Source: Bacillota bacterium
Lineage (GTDB): Bacteria; Bacillota; Bacilli; Paenibacillales; NBRC-103111
Direction of reading: 5' to 3'
Length of the DNA: 64,000 bases
Assembly (NCBI GenBank): GCA_023386955.1
Contig: JAEWIS010000039.1
Coordinates: forward strand, 62,001 to 126,000
This document shows positions 35,749 to 45,253 of the stretch, piece after piece. How positions within the stretch are numbered: position 1 is the first letter of the stretch; every line of letters begins with the position of its first letter. Below the pieces are notes generated by a model. That model saw nothing but the letters and a program-made list of their open reading frames with translations. It made no database searches and was not told where the DNA came from. A program made the position numbers and the translations under genes.

Positions 35749-37901
35749 AAATCCGAACCCCCTCCACTGCTTCCCTCCAAAAGATATCCCTTCCTTTCAG
35801 CCAGCCGGTTCATGTGCCGGATTTGATCGATGGCCTGCAGCTGTGAGGCTGTCCATTCCTTGGACCCAAAATATACTCTGCCTGCTGGATCATCCTTGCT
35901 CCGCCCTGCCCTTCCCGCCATCTGGACCAAGGAAGCCTCATCAAACAAAGCGGCATCCGCACCCAAAATAAACACATCGGATTTCGGCACCGTTACCCCC
36001 CGCTCCAGAATGGTAGTGGTCACCAGCAGCGAAAATGCCCGGTTCCGGAAGCCCTGCACTGCTTCACGGCGGTGCTCATCCTTGGAGGAGGTGCCTTTTA
36101 CCGCATAATCGGGAAATGTCTTGCCTAACAGACGTACCAGCTCCTCCACCCATGCAATCCGGGGAACAAACACAAACACCTGTGCACCCCGACGCAGTGA
36201 GTCAGCCAAAGCCTCCCTCAGCTTCCCGGGAATCTGACCCCGCTTCAACATTTGATCCACCTGTGGTAAAGCCAGACGGCGAGGGACAGGCAGAGGGTGC
36301 CTGTGATACCGCACCGGAACCCGGACGTTGGGGAGGGTCCCTCTGGCAGCATCCTTTTGCATAGCAGCAGGAGGGGTTGCAGACAGCAGCACATACCTGC
36401 CCGACCGTTTGCAGACCTCCTCTGCCGCGTGGATAAGCATGGGATTATTATGATAGGGGTACGCATCCAACTCATCGATAATCACCAAATCGAAGGCTTG
36501 ATAAAACCGCATCAGTTGATGGGTGGTGGCCAACGTCACCTGTCCCTTGCTCCAACGTTCCTCGCTGCCGCCGTATAACGAAACCACGGAACACTCCGGA
36601 AAAGCCTTGATTAACCGGGGGGCCAGCTCCAGAACCACATCCTTGCGCGGGGTAGCAATCAGCACCTGGCGGTGATGCGCCAGCTCATACTCAATCATGG
36701 GAAAAATCATTTCGGTTTTCCCGGCCCCCGTCACCGCCCAAATCAGGAACCTGGGTAAGGAGGGCGGCTTTTCGTAAAGCCCTAAATGTTCGGATTGCTC
36801 AGATTGGCCAGATTGCGGGCTTCCCTCAACTATAGTAGCCCGGAGGAATTGGATACCCACTCCAGCAGCCTCCCTTTGGGCAGGGCTCAGTCCCCAGCGC
36901 TCCCAATCGGGCCCCTTTACGGTTACGCATCTATTTTGCCACCCCGCATTCAGGTCCTGATTCCCGCTCTGCTCCACAATCGGCTTCCCCCGGATTAATA
37001 CACTACACTGCCTGATCCGTCCCATGGTCAGACACTCCTCGCAGTATGCGCAGCGTCCCCCGCATTCCTTACATCCCGACCAGTTTATCCCCTGCCGGTG
37101 ACCCAGAGTGTCCTGTTCAATTGCTGCTGCCCCCCCTTTGCGAGCTGCCGAAAGCTCCTCCGCACTGCTGGCAATGCCTAAAAAAAGCTGTACAACCTGC
37201 GGAATGTACCGCAGCAGCGTAAGCTCCGCCCCAACATCCCGGCTGCCCTCCGTACCGCATCTGCGGCATTTGACCGTATGGCGGACAGCCCCAGTCCAGC
37301 TTCTATGTATACTCCAGACCATACCCGGCGCCAGTTCCAGAGCCCCCAAACACACCCCGGCCTGTACATACCGCTTCCAGTCTGGTTGCCATTCGGTTAA
37401 ACGGGCATTTTCCATCAGACCTTCAAGCTCCTCCGGCAATAAAGAACGCCCCGCCAGAATGCGGATCAACTGATCCAGCACCCTATCATTAAGCGGAGCG
37501 CGACTGCTTGTCGATGCTTGTGTATGCAAAGGCCAACGTACCATTTGGATCCGGGCAATATGATCCCGGCTCAATCCTGCCTCCCGGCAGCCAATCACGA
37601 ATTCCCTCCATATATCCGGCGGATGTAAGCTCTTGGCGCCACATTCCCGCTGCAGCCTGGCAGCCAGATGAACAGCTTGTCCCAGGGAAACCTCCGGCCT
37701 GAACCGGACAGCTTCGGTACAGGCACCAAACAAAGCGGGCAGCGTAGCCACATCCGTTTCGAAGTCCAACGTCACTCTCCATTGCCAAAAGCCCCGGTTA
37801 TTGCGGATCCCATACAATTCAGCCTTCATCAGAAAACACTCCACCTCTCCATTAATCTTGCATAAAAAAGAGGAGTGCTTCTCCATAACGTCACCGTTCA
37901 C
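35745..37901 (-). CDS. comFA: ComFA-like DNA-uptake helicase
   Basis: A 718-residue DEAD/DEAH-type helicase, longer than B. subtilis ComFA because of about 200 extra N-terminal residues. Cysteines at 212, 215, 277, 280, 284, 287, 290 and 299 form a zinc region as in ComFA. Walker A is AVTGAGKTE (389-397), the DEAD-box equivalent is IIDELDAYP, motif III is LLSATPP, and motif VI is QMAGRAGRS. It powers entry of single-stranded DNA in transformation. The start is uncertain: a GTG at 37901 and an ATG five codons later both lack a good ribosome site. Confidence 0.88.
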   Translation of the reverse strand: MNGDVMEKHSSFLCKINGEVECFLMKAELYGIRNNRGFWQWRVTLDFETDVATLPALFGACTEAVRFRPEVSLGQAVHLAARLQRECGAKSLHPPDIWREFVIGCREAGLSRDHIARIQMVRWPLHTQASTSSRAPLNDRVLDQLIRILAGRSLLPEELEGLMENARLTEWQPDWKRYVQAGVCLGALELAPGMVWSIHRSWTGAVRHTVKCRRCGTEGSRDVGAELTLLRYIPQVVQLFLGIASSAEELSAARKGGAAAIEQDTLGHRQGINWSGCKECGGRCAYCEECLTMGRIRQCSVLIRGKPIVEQSGNQDLNAGWQNRCVTVKGPDWERWGLSPAQREAAGVGIQFLRATIVEGSPQSGQSEQSEHLGLYEKPPSLPRFLIWAVTGAGKTEMIFPMIEYELAHHRQVLIATPRKDVVLELAPRLIKAFPECSVVSLYGGSEERWSKGQVTLATTHQLMRFYQAFDLVIIDELDAYPYHNNPMLIHAAEEVCKRSGRYVLLSATPPAAMQKDAARGTLPNVRVPVRYHRHPLPVPRRLALPQVDQMLKRGQIPGKLREALADSLRRGAQVFVFVPRIAWVEELVRLLGKTFPDYAVKGTSSKDEHRREAVQGFRNRAFSLLVTTTILERGVTVPKSDVFILGADAALFDEASLVQMAGRAGRSKDDPAGRVYFGSKEWTASQLQAIDQIRHMNRLAERKGYLLEGSSGGGSDL

Positions 37902-37946
37902 AGCGCGGGGATTAAGTCTGTCCTGCGGGAGCCCTTCTGTAAGCGG

Positions 37947-38348
37947 TTACCCCCACAAAACAGCCAACCCCTCACCGTTTCCCCCATGAGGAATTCGGTG
38001 AATCACAATAGGGTCATTAGGATGATCGGCCAGATACGCTTCCACACTGGAATCCAATATCCGGATCACGCCGGCTTCTTTCCCGGCTGCCAGCCTCCGG
38101 ACAATGGCCAGGGTATCGTCCTCTGAGCCTTCATCGGAGACTGCAATATGAATTTTCCTGCCTCTCAGTCTGGAGACAAACAACAGTGAGCGCAGATACC
38201 ATTCCACCTGCAGCTCATTATTGAGCGTAATCAGCAAAAAAGTCGTGCCTACCACTCCGCCGCGCCGCTGCTTTATCGCATAGGCCGCATGGAGAATGGC
38301 TGCAGCCAAACCGTACGCTCCGAAAATCGCGAGTAATCCCCAGATCAC
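37947..38348 (-). CDS. Small membrane protein with GT-A-like remnant, unknown function
   Basis: A 133-residue protein with one N-terminal membrane helix (IWGLLAIFGAYGLAAAILHA), a short basic loop, then LLITLNNELQVEWYLRSLLF and VSDEGSEDDTLAIVRRLA. The second part recalls the first half of a GT2 glycosyltransferase fold (DxGSxDxT), but it stops before any DxD metal site. GTG start with AAAGGGGGG 6 bases upstream. It stands where B. subtilis has degV, between degU and comFA. I do not recognise the family and give no function. Confidence 0.6.
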   Translation of the reverse strand: MIWGLLAIFGAYGLAAAILHAAYAIKQRRGGVVGTTFLLITLNNELQVEWYLRSLLFVSRLRGRKIHIAVSDEGSEDDTLAIVRRLAAGKEAGVIRILDSSVEAYLADHPNDPIVIHRIPHGGNGEGLAVLWG

Positions 38349-38365
38349 AGGCAGTCCCCCCTTTA

Positions 38366-38387
38366 GGCTTTTCGATTAAGAAAAGCC
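38366..38387 (-). repeat. Hairpin downstream of degU
   Basis: Inverted repeat GGCTTTTC / GAAAAGCC with a 6-base loop between degU and the small membrane protein gene. No T-run follows; instead it runs into the ribosome site of the next gene, so it could act as a weak terminator or mask that site. Confidence 0.45.
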
Positions 38388-38456
38388 GGCGTCCTCACAC
38401 AAGCCAACACGATTCCCTGTCAGGAACAGTATATGCTCATGGGGCGCCCAGAGTTC

Positions 38457-39182
38457 CTACAACGTGACCCAACCATTCTTAATCGCGACAATAACAGCTT
38501 GGGTTCTGTCATCCACTTCCATTTTTTGCAGGATGCTGCTTACATGATTTTTCACTGTTTTTTCGCTTATGTAAAGAATCTCACCGATTGCCTTATTGCT
38601 TTTACCTTCCGCCATGAGACGCAGCACTTCCGCTTCCCGGCGGGTCAACGGGCTGTTGGGCGTATGTATGTACTTGACCCCGGCTTCCCGCACACCGGCA
38701 TCCGCCGCGGCTACACCGGCATCATTCAGGTATGTCATTCTGCGGAGCTGGTTGATCAGCTTGCCCGTTACCTTGGGATGGATATAGGAATGCCCGGCCA
38801 CGACAGAACGGATGGCATTCAAAAGCGCCTCCGCCTCCATGTCCTTCAAGAGGTATCCCGTAGCCCCCTTGCGCAGGGTCTCGAATACATAGCTTTCATC
38901 ATCATGGATGGACAGGATGATGACCTTGATTTCCGGGAAGAAATCCCGGAGCTTTTCGGTAGCGGCCACGCCATTTTCCACCGGCATATTGATATCCATC
39001 AATACGATATCCGGGCGCAGCACGTTGCACAGCTCCAGCACTTGGATGCCGTCGCCGCACTCCCCGATCACCTCAAGATCATTTTCCATATTGATGATGC
39101 GCTTCACTCCCTCCCGAAACAACTGATGGTCGTCTGCCAGGATGAGCTTGATTTTGCGGTTAGAAGTGGTTGCCTTGTCCAT
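38457..39182 (-). CDS. degU: Response regulator DegU
   Basis: A 241-residue NarL/LuxR-type regulator. The receiver domain has Asp17/Asp18, the phospho-acceptor Asp63 in VLMDINMP and a late Lys in YLLKDM. The C-terminal helix-turn-helix is LTRREAEVLRLMAEGKSNKAI followed by SEKTVKNHVSSILQKM. DegU controls exoenzymes, competence and motility in Bacillus. AAGGAGG lies 7 bases before the ATG. It follows degS by about 100 bases, and the neighbouring comF and flagellar genes are typical partners of this locus. Confidence 0.95.
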   Translation of the reverse strand: MDKATTSNRKIKLILADDHQLFREGVKRIINMENDLEVIGECGDGIQVLELCNVLRPDIVLMDINMPVENGVAATEKLRDFFPEIKVIILSIHDDESYVFETLRKGATGYLLKDMEAEALLNAIRSVVAGHSYIHPKVTGKLINQLRRMTYLNDAGVAAADAGVREAGVKYIHTPNSPLTRREAEVLRLMAEGKSNKAIGEILYISEKTVKNHVSSILQKMEVDDRTQAVIVAIKNGWVTL

Positions 39183-39287
39183 GCATGTGCCTCCTTATTG
39201 AATTCATCTTGCTTGGTATATGGAGCATCAGACAGGTCACCGACATCATCATCCCCATATGTTTGTATGAAACGGCCCACAAGGGGC

Positions 39288-40451
39288 CTATTCCAATCTT
39301 CCGTCCTCCGGAGAGCCGATGGGGATCAGCATAGATATCTTCGTTCCTGCCCCCAGCTGGGAATCAATGTCCAGCCGCCCCTCCAATAGCTCCACCCGCT
39401 CCTGCATGCCGATCATGCCGAAGTTGATGCCCTTGCCCAGCTTTGCTTCTACAAAGCCCACGTCAAAGCCGGTGCCATTATCCTGCACGGTGATTTTCAC
39501 CATCTTGGCCTGGAAGGTCAAATCCAGTGTCACATAGGATGCGTTGGCATGCTTGTACACATTGGAGAAGGCCTCCTGCACCAGCCGGTAGATGGCCACC
39601 TCCATTCCCGAAGGCAGCCGGCATTCACGGCCATACAGCTCAAACTTCGTGCGGATTTTGGTCTTATCCTCATAGTCCTGAATAAACTTGCGCAGAGTCG
39701 GAACCAGCCCCAGATCATCCAGAGCCATCGGCCGCAGGTTGAAAATAATCTTGCGGACCTCCTCCAAACCACTGCGCAGCTGGCCCTTCAGGTCACGAAG
39801 CTCCTCCTTGACGGAGTCGATTTCCTGACGGTTCAGCATCCGTTCCGTGATTTCCGTACGCAGCACCACATTGGCCATGGTCTGCGCCAACCCGTCATGA
39901 ATTTCCCGGGCAATGCGCTTGCGTTCATCCTCTTGGGCCAAAATAATCTTCAAGCCCAGAAGCTGGCGGTTTTTGGCGGATTCCAGAATCCGGGTTACCT
40001 GATTCAAGTCACCGGTCAGGTACTCCAGCACTACATTCATCTGGGAAACCAGAGATTCCGCTCTCTCCACTTGCTTATCGACATTTTTGATCCGTTTTTG
40101 CAGCTCATCCCGCTTTTGCTTCAGATAATTTTCCTTTTCCCTGGCCAGGGTCAGCTGAAGCTGCATGCTGGTGGCAGCTTCATACGAAATCCGGATGTCA
40201 TTTTCCGTAAACTTCTGAAAATCCCGGCTTACCTCCGTAAGCCGGACTCTCGCACGTTTATAAGACAGCTCCAGCTTGTCCACTTGATCGATCGTGCCGG
40301 ATACATCCGCCAATACGGACTGAAGCTCTTTATTGAGTGATTCGCGTTCGGCCCGGGCACTCTCACAGATTTCATAGATTTGGTACTTACTGTCTTCCAT
40401 GACGGTTATGGCATTTTTTATAACGCGATCAATGGCATCTACCTGCTGCAA
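39288..40451 (-). CDS. degS: Sensor histidine kinase DegS
   Basis: A 387-residue cytoplasmic kinase without membrane helices. Residues 30-160 are coiled coil. The HisKA_3 domain follows, with the phosphorylated His185 in DERKRIAREIHDGLAQ, and a C-terminal HATPase domain with EAFSNVYKHA (N box) and DNGTGFD (G1 box). It phosphorylates and dephosphorylates DegU. A TTG start is used, with AAGGAG 10 bases upstream; no other start fits. Its length and order before degU match B. subtilis. Confidence 0.95.
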   Translation of the reverse strand: MQQVDAIDRVIKNAITVMEDSKYQIYEICESARAERESLNKELQSVLADVSGTIDQVDKLELSYKRARVRLTEVSRDFQKFTENDIRISYEAATSMQLQLTLAREKENYLKQKRDELQKRIKNVDKQVERAESLVSQMNVVLEYLTGDLNQVTRILESAKNRQLLGLKIILAQEDERKRIAREIHDGLAQTMANVVLRTEITERMLNRQEIDSVKEELRDLKGQLRSGLEEVRKIIFNLRPMALDDLGLVPTLRKFIQDYEDKTKIRTKFELYGRECRLPSGMEVAIYRLVQEAFSNVYKHANASYVTLDLTFQAKMVKITVQDNGTGFDVGFVEAKLGKGINFGMIGMQERVELLEGRLDIDSQLGAGTKISMLIPIGSPEDGRLE

Positions 40452-40551
40452 GCGGACCGTTCTCCTTCTTTGTAAGCGAATAAAGTTACATCTATTTCTT
40501 TATAGTATCATAATTCGCCACTTTTTTAGTGATATTGAAGAACTATTTTCA

Positions 40552-43281
40552 TTACTCCAGTACGACTTTCCGGGTATTTTGATCCCAGGTGACCTTCCAT
40601 CCCAGGTACTCTGTAAGAACGCGGAGTGGGACCATTGTCCGCTCATTCTTCAATTCAGCGGCTACCTCCGCCGTCTTCCGCGCCCCATCCGCCAGGTAAT
40701 CCTTCTGGCCTAGCTGGAATACCATCATATTTTGTCCGCGGATAATCGTTACCTTGTTTTGCGCTCCGTCCCATTCCACCGCACCCCCAAGAGCTTCTGT
40801 CACAAAACGCAAGGGCACCAGGGTATTGCCGTCCACGATATACGGCTCCTGGTCGATGGTTTGGCTCTGCCCGTTCACCTGGACATTGCGCTTATCGATG
40901 GTCAGGGTAACCTGATTGCGGGGAAGCGGAGCCGCTGCGTTCTTGTATTGGAAACGGATCGTATCAAAATCAATGGCTCCAGTCAGATTACGCTCATCCT
41001 GGCCGTCCTCTACACTGGCCACATAAATCCGAGTCAGAGTAACGGGGTAGGTCATGTGATGGCTGGTCAAATCAGCCGTGATGGTTTTCCAGCCCTTCCA
41101 GTTGATATTCTTGGCCAAATCTACCCGGTTAATGTCTCCATCCCCATCAATAAATTCGGCACGGAGCCAGTTGAGGCTTTCATCACCGTTTACCTCTAAT
41201 TGAATCGCTTGGGGCTCACCCGGTATGGACGCAGTTTTATTAGCTAACACGGCGTATGCCGCCTTTGTGCCGCTGCCCTTGGTAAAGTCATACTCCAGAT
41301 GTCCGAAATATCCGTTCTGGTAAGATTGCTTGGCAGACAGCTTGGCCACACCGGTTACGCCATCCGTGGATTCGAAGGATAAAGGATAAGTTAGCTTCTC
41401 AAAATCGGCAAAAATCTTGGTTTCCCCTACGGAAAGAGCAGTCATGGTTTTGTAGCCGTCATATGTGCCGATCAAAAGGCCGCCTTGCGGGTCTTGAAGC
41501 TGCTGTACCTTCAGCCCTTCATCCTTTACGGTTCCCTGGAAGCCTCTCATCTCCCACGTGAGCAGCGAGGGGGACAGTGTCCGTGTAGCACCGGTTTTCG
41601 TAGTGGCCGTCACCTTCAGGCCTACCGTCTCTCCAGCACGCATTACCGGCGGATTAGCAGTTACCTTCAAGCTGGACAGTTCCTCGCTGCCTACCACCTG
41701 GATTTGGCGGCTCTCCTTGGCTTGATCTGCTTGTACGGTTAAGGTTGCAGTGCCTTTTTTGGCAGCTGTAAAGGTATTATCGGCGCTTTGCACAAGCTCC
41801 GGTGTGACGCTCCATTGGGGCTTGATCTCCCCGGATGCCACCGGGTTGTAGAACTCATCGTATCCCTTCAGGGTATACGTTGCCTTCTCGCCTACCAGCA
41901 GGACCTCAGGACCCTCCACCTTCAGCCCCTTTACTTGGCCCTTAGGCGCCAGAGAATATACGCCCAGACCGTTGACCACCTTCCGTTGGGAACCGGTCTC
42001 CAGGCTGTTTACCACTTGCAATCCGTTTTCGCCCAAAGGACGTGCCACCATCTGGGTGGAGCCGCCCCCGTCCAGATTCATGCCCTTCCACACCCCGATC
42101 TGGATCATCAGCTGCTGCAGCTCCGGGATCGTAACCCCCTTGCTCTCTCCGCTCAGATCCGCTGTCACCAGATACACATACCGTTGATCCTGGGAATATC
42201 CGACAGCCGTCCGGGATCTGGCGGCATAACCGCTTACATCGTTAATGCTGCGAGAGAAATACGAAGGTTTGCCTTCATCTACCAGAATGGTATGACCGCC
42301 GATCATCATCTGGAATTGCTTATAGTCTACCTGAATATTGCGGTCTGCCGGATACACATTGTATTCCGCATGGATCGGGTCCCCCACCTTCACATGCTCC
42401 CGGATAAAATCCGCGGCTTTGCCGGAGGAACGCAGAATGTATCCGTCTGCGGGAGCAATTTGCTGGATGACGCCATTGGTTGCACTCGTGGCGATTTCCT
42501 TCACCACATTATTGACAACCAGAACCTCCAGCGGTCCTGTTACCCCGTCGTTAGCCCGGCTGATCTGCGCCCAGGCGCTCGTATACATGTAAAGCCCGTC
42601 AATCATACTGTGAACGCCGCTGGGCTCGTACCAATAGGCCGTTTTATTGATGCCGCCAAGGGTGTAAGATGCTCCGTCCTTAGCGATAATTTTCGATTCT
42701 GTATCCAAGGTGAACAGCTCCACCATGGGTTTGCGGTCCTTGGTAATGCCGAAGGTGTAGAAACCCGGCAAATAAGGCGGTGTCGCCATCAACTGGCCGT
42801 TGGTAATCTGCGGACCTACAGGAACTCCTTCATATTGGGTGTTATAGTAATCTCCGTTTACACCGCCGACTGCTCCCGTTTCAGAGGCCATACCCAGCAC
42901 CGTTTGCTTTTTGGTAAACTGGCCGCCGGTGCCTGTCATTACATCCAGCTTTACATACGGATTCTGCAGGTCCACCTGAATTACCTTGGCTTGCACGGAA
43001 ACAGGCTTGCCGCTCCGTTCGGTGCTCCATATGTAATTTTTAAGGATAGCGCCTGAGGTGAGAATGTCTTCGCCTTGCAGCTGCAGCTTAGACTCGGCAT
43101 GCGCCGTGGAAACGTGGGTATAAGAGATGACGGGAAGGGCTACCGCCAGTGCTAACGAGGCTTTGCACAACCGGGGAATTCTGCTGCCAATCCAGGCACC
43201 GGCCTGGCTTGCTTTTTGATAAAGGGACATTAACCAGTTAGGCTTTGGGGACGTGCTGGTCCTGTTGTTATTGTATTGCAC
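40552..43281 (-). CDS. Secreted phosphodiester glycosidase with C-terminal stalk domains
   Basis: A 909-residue exported protein. A signal peptide with an unusually long basic N-region ends near THVSTAHA (about residue 60). Residues about 70-450 are an NAGPA-type phosphodiester glycosidase (ISRANDGVTGP, GYSQDQRYVYLVTADL and the active-site MNLDGGGSTQMV). Bacterial Ig-like domains follow (VKGLKVEGPEVLLVGEKATY), then a galactose-binding-like region, and at the end a copper-amine-oxidase-N-type stalk domain (VPLRFVTEALGGAVEWDG, VPLRVLTEYLGWKVTW). GTG start with GGAGAGGAG. It may trim wall-polymer phosphodiesters; the substrate is not known. Confidence 0.82.
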   Translation of the reverse strand: MQYNNNRTSTSPKPNWLMSLYQKASQAGAWIGSRIPRLCKASLALAVALPVISYTHVSTAHAESKLQLQGEDILTSGAILKNYIWSTERSGKPVSVQAKVIQVDLQNPYVKLDVMTGTGGQFTKKQTVLGMASETGAVGGVNGDYYNTQYEGVPVGPQITNGQLMATPPYLPGFYTFGITKDRKPMVELFTLDTESKIIAKDGASYTLGGINKTAYWYEPSGVHSMIDGLYMYTSAWAQISRANDGVTGPLEVLVVNNVVKEIATSATNGVIQQIAPADGYILRSSGKAADFIREHVKVGDPIHAEYNVYPADRNIQVDYKQFQMMIGGHTILVDEGKPSYFSRSINDVSGYAARSRTAVGYSQDQRYVYLVTADLSGESKGVTIPELQQLMIQIGVWKGMNLDGGGSTQMVARPLGENGLQVVNSLETGSQRKVVNGLGVYSLAPKGQVKGLKVEGPEVLLVGEKATYTLKGYDEFYNPVASGEIKPQWSVTPELVQSADNTFTAAKKGTATLTVQADQAKESRQIQVVGSEELSSLKVTANPPVMRAGETVGLKVTATTKTGATRTLSPSLLTWEMRGFQGTVKDEGLKVQQLQDPQGGLLIGTYDGYKTMTALSVGETKIFADFEKLTYPLSFESTDGVTGVAKLSAKQSYQNGYFGHLEYDFTKGSGTKAAYAVLANKTASIPGEPQAIQLEVNGDESLNWLRAEFIDGDGDINRVDLAKNINWKGWKTITADLTSHHMTYPVTLTRIYVASVEDGQDERNLTGAIDFDTIRFQYKNAAAPLPRNQVTLTIDKRNVQVNGQSQTIDQEPYIVDGNTLVPLRFVTEALGGAVEWDGAQNKVTIIRGQNMMVFQLGQKDYLADGARKTAEVAAELKNERTMVPLRVLTEYLGWKVTWDQNTRKVVLE

Positions 43282-43363
43282 GTGGAAAATACTCCTCTCC
43301 GTTTTGTAGCTTTTTTAGTTTTCTATACCTATAGACCGCTTGACCTCCCGAAAAGTTACGGTT

Positions 43364-43400
43364 AAAAAAAGAAAAAGCCGCGGCGGTTTGCGCCACGGCT
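43364..43400 (-). terminator. Rho-independent terminator after metK
   Basis: A 10-bp GC-rich stem with one G-U pair (AGCCGTGGCG / CGCCGCGGCT), a 5-base loop, and TTTTTCTTTTTTT on the minus strand, 28 bases beyond the metK stop. Confidence 0.92.
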
Positions 43401-43428
43401 CTTATTACGCGATTGCAGAATGTCGTAC

Positions 43429-44631
43429 TTATTGGCCCAAAGCCTCTTTACGGAGCAGCTCAGCCTTGTCAGTGCGTTCCCAAGGCAGATCCACATCCGT
43501 ACGGCCAAAATGCCCGTATGCCGCTGTCTGGCGGTAAATAGGCTGGCGCAGACCCAGTTCCTTGATAATACCAGCCGGACGCAAATCAAAGTTCTTATAA
43601 ATCAGCTCAACCAGCTTTTTGTTGCTGACCTTTCCGGTTCCATAGGTATCTACGCTGACGGAAACAGGGCGGGCAACACCAATTGCATAAGCTAACTGAA
43701 TTTCGACCTTCTCTGCCAAGCCGGCTGCAACAATGTTTTTAGCCACGTAACGGGCTGCGTAAGCAGCGGAACGGTCCACCTTGGTGGGATCCTTGCCGGA
43801 GAATGCGCCGCCGCCGTGACGTGCATATCCGCCGTATGTATCCACAATGATCTTCCGGCCGGTCAAGCCGGCATCGCCTTGGGGGCCGCCAATGACAAAA
43901 CGCCCGGTCGGATTAATAAAGAACTTCGTCTCTTCATCCAGGAATTGCTCCGGCACAACAGGCTTAATGACATGTTCCTTGATATCCCGTTGGATTTGCT
44001 CCAGTGTAATATCCTCTGCATGTTGTGTGGATACAACAATAGCATCAACCCGGACAGGCTTGTCGTTTTCGTATTCCACCGTCACTTGGGTTTTGCCGTC
44101 CGGACGCAGGTAAGGCAGAGTTCCATTTTTGCGTACCTCGGACAGCCGTCTGGCCAGTTGATGAGACAGCGAGATCGGAAGCGGCATCAGTTCGGGGGTT
44201 TCGTTAACTGCAAAGCCGAACATCAAGCCTTGGTCACCAGCACCTAAGGCTTCAATTTCCTCATCAGTCATAGTGCCTTCTCTGGCTTCCAGCGCCTTGT
44301 TTACACCCATGGCGATGTCTGCAGATTGCTCGTTTAGCGAGGTCAGTACCGCACAGGTTTGGTAATCAAAGCCGAACTTGGCCCTGGTGTAGCCGATTTC
44401 CTTAATCGTATTGCGCGCAATAGCCGAAATGTCCACATAGTCCGCGCGGCTCGTAATTTCGCCAATAATCAGCACAAGACCGGTAGCGACAGAAACCTCA
44501 CAGGCTACCCGCGCATTGGGGTCGGCGGCCAGAAAAGCATCCAGCACCGAATCGGATATTTGGTCACATATTTTGTCCGGATGTCCTTCAGTCACGGACT
44601 CCGACGTGAATAAATGTCTTGAAGTCGTCAT
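43429..44631 (-). CDS. metK: S-adenosylmethionine synthetase
   Basis: A 400-residue MetK, the normal length. [12 protein letters not shown] near the start, FGYDY-like [18 protein letters not shown], and [19 protein letters not shown] are the family's substrate and metal signatures. It makes SAM from methionine and ATP, which is also the cofactor for the methyltransferases in the island to its left. ATG at 44631 is chosen for the canonical [11 protein letters not shown] start, with GGGAGG about 10 bases upstream. It has its own strong promoter and a 220-base leader with a terminator hairpin. Confidence 0.98.
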   Translation of the reverse strand: MTTSRHLFTSESVTEGHPDKICDQISDSVLDAFLAADPNARVACEVSVATGLVLIIGEITSRADYVDISAIARNTIKEIGYTRAKFGFDYQTCAVLTSLNEQSADIAMGVNKALEAREGTMTDEEIEALGAGDQGLMFGFAVNETPELMPLPISLSHQLARRLSEVRKNGTLPYLRPDGKTQVTVEYENDKPVRVDAIVVSTQHAEDITLEQIQRDIKEHVIKPVVPEQFLDEETKFFINPTGRFVIGGPQGDAGLTGRKIIVDTYGGYARHGGGAFSGKDPTKVDRSAAYAARYVAKNIVAAGLAEKVEIQLAYAIGVARPVSVSVDTYGTGKVSNKKLVELIYKNFDLRPAGIIKELGLRQPIYRQTAAYGHFGRTDVDLPWERTDKAELLRKEALGQ

Positions 44632-44681
44632 TTCAATCTCGACCTCCCTAATAATGATCATATTGAATCAGGCCACATGAT

Positions 44682-44734
44682 AAAAAAATCCCCTAACAAG
44701 GCGCTCGTGGTCCGAGTAGCCGCGCTTAGGGGAT
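44682..44734 (-). terminator. Attenuator hairpin in the metK leader
   Basis: ATCCCCTAA pairs with TTAGGGGAT as a 9-bp outer stem, with a GC-rich inner stem (CTCG/CGAG), followed by seven T on the minus strand. It lies about 50 bases before metK, between promoter and gene, so it must be overcome for expression. Confidence 0.9.
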
Positions 44735-44850
44735 CAGCTCATCTCTACCGCTCCCTGCTTTGATCCGCGCACTCATACGAAGACGACTTGCGGGCGCAAA
44801 GCATGGGTTATGCCGCTCCCAAAAGGAGGTGTGGCTGTGGATAACCTTCA
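44735..44850 (-). promoter_or_regulatory. Structured leader upstream of metK, class not identified
   Basis: The RNA between the predicted start and the attenuator can fold into GGTTAT/ATAACC enclosing GCC/GGC and CTCC/GGAG, and then GCTTTG/CAAAGC enclosing CGC/GCG. AGGGA near 44752 could pair with the 5' arm of the terminator as an antiterminator. I do not see the SAM-I, SAM-III or T-box conserved blocks. A regulatory leader responding to SAM or methionine is inferred from position only. Confidence 0.5.
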
Positions 44851-44857
44851 TTTTCTA

Positions 44858-44886
44858 AATATACTGGATTCAATAATGACTGTCAA
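44858..44886 (-). promoter_or_regulatory. Sigma-A promoter of metK
   Basis: Minus-strand TTGACA (44886-44881), 17-base spacer and TATATT (44863-44858). The -35 is perfect and the -10 has 5 of 6 matches. It predicts a 5' leader of about 220 bases. Confidence 0.85.
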
Positions 44887-44968
44887 TTCAAGCATTTGGA
44901 TTATATATCAAATATCGTATAGGAGCCTGTCCAATTGGGCAGATTATACAGTAGCCGCTTTTTAGCTA

Positions 44969-45253
44969 TTACTCCAAGGAAAATAAGGTTTCTTCAGCTT
45001 TTTGAATCAGCCGTTTGGTAATGTTTCCTCCAACGTAGCCTGTATCCCGGGATGCAATATGGCCCCAGTAGTCTTCTTTGATGGAACCGGCGGGAACAGC
45101 ACCCAATTCAGTTGCAAATTCCGTATCGGCTCCAAAAGACTGGAGCGCCTGTTTACCAACAGGCAAACCCAACTCGGCTGCAATTTCATATTTCATCATA
45201 TCCAGAGCGGCTTTGCACTCCGGAACCACCTTCTGATTGCTGCTTTTCGCCAT
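44969..45253 (-). CDS. Small acid-soluble spore protein, alpha/beta type (divergent)
   Basis: A 94-residue protein. MKYEIAAELGL resembles the GPR protease site region of alpha/beta SASPs, and GYVGGNITKRLIQKAEE matches the second DNA-binding helix block. Between them are about 25 extra residues (ALQSFGADTEFATELGAV) relative to classical SASPs. These proteins coat spore DNA and protect it from UV. ATG at 45253 is chosen because AAAGGAGATG precedes it. A sigma-G-like -10, CATACTA, lies at 45293-45287, but no good -35 is seen. Presence indicates an endospore former. Confidence 0.82.
   Translation of the reverse strand: MAKSSNQKVVPECKAALDMMKYEIAAELGLPVGKQALQSFGADTEFATELGAVPAGSIKEDYWGHIASRDTGYVGGNITKRLIQKAEETLFSLE

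Noticed and set aside
44640..44850. SAM-I (S-box) riboswitch upstream of metK.
   Set aside because: The expected conserved block around GGUGGAGGGA and the GCAACC element are not visible by eye; left open as an unclassified leader.
44837..44965. A plus-strand 42-codon frame with a perfect AAAGGAGGTG and GTG start, the only plausible plus-strand gene.
   Set aside because: Its ribosome site is the complement of a stem in the metK leader, and the metK promoter lies inside it; the peptide has no recognisable character, so chance is likelier.
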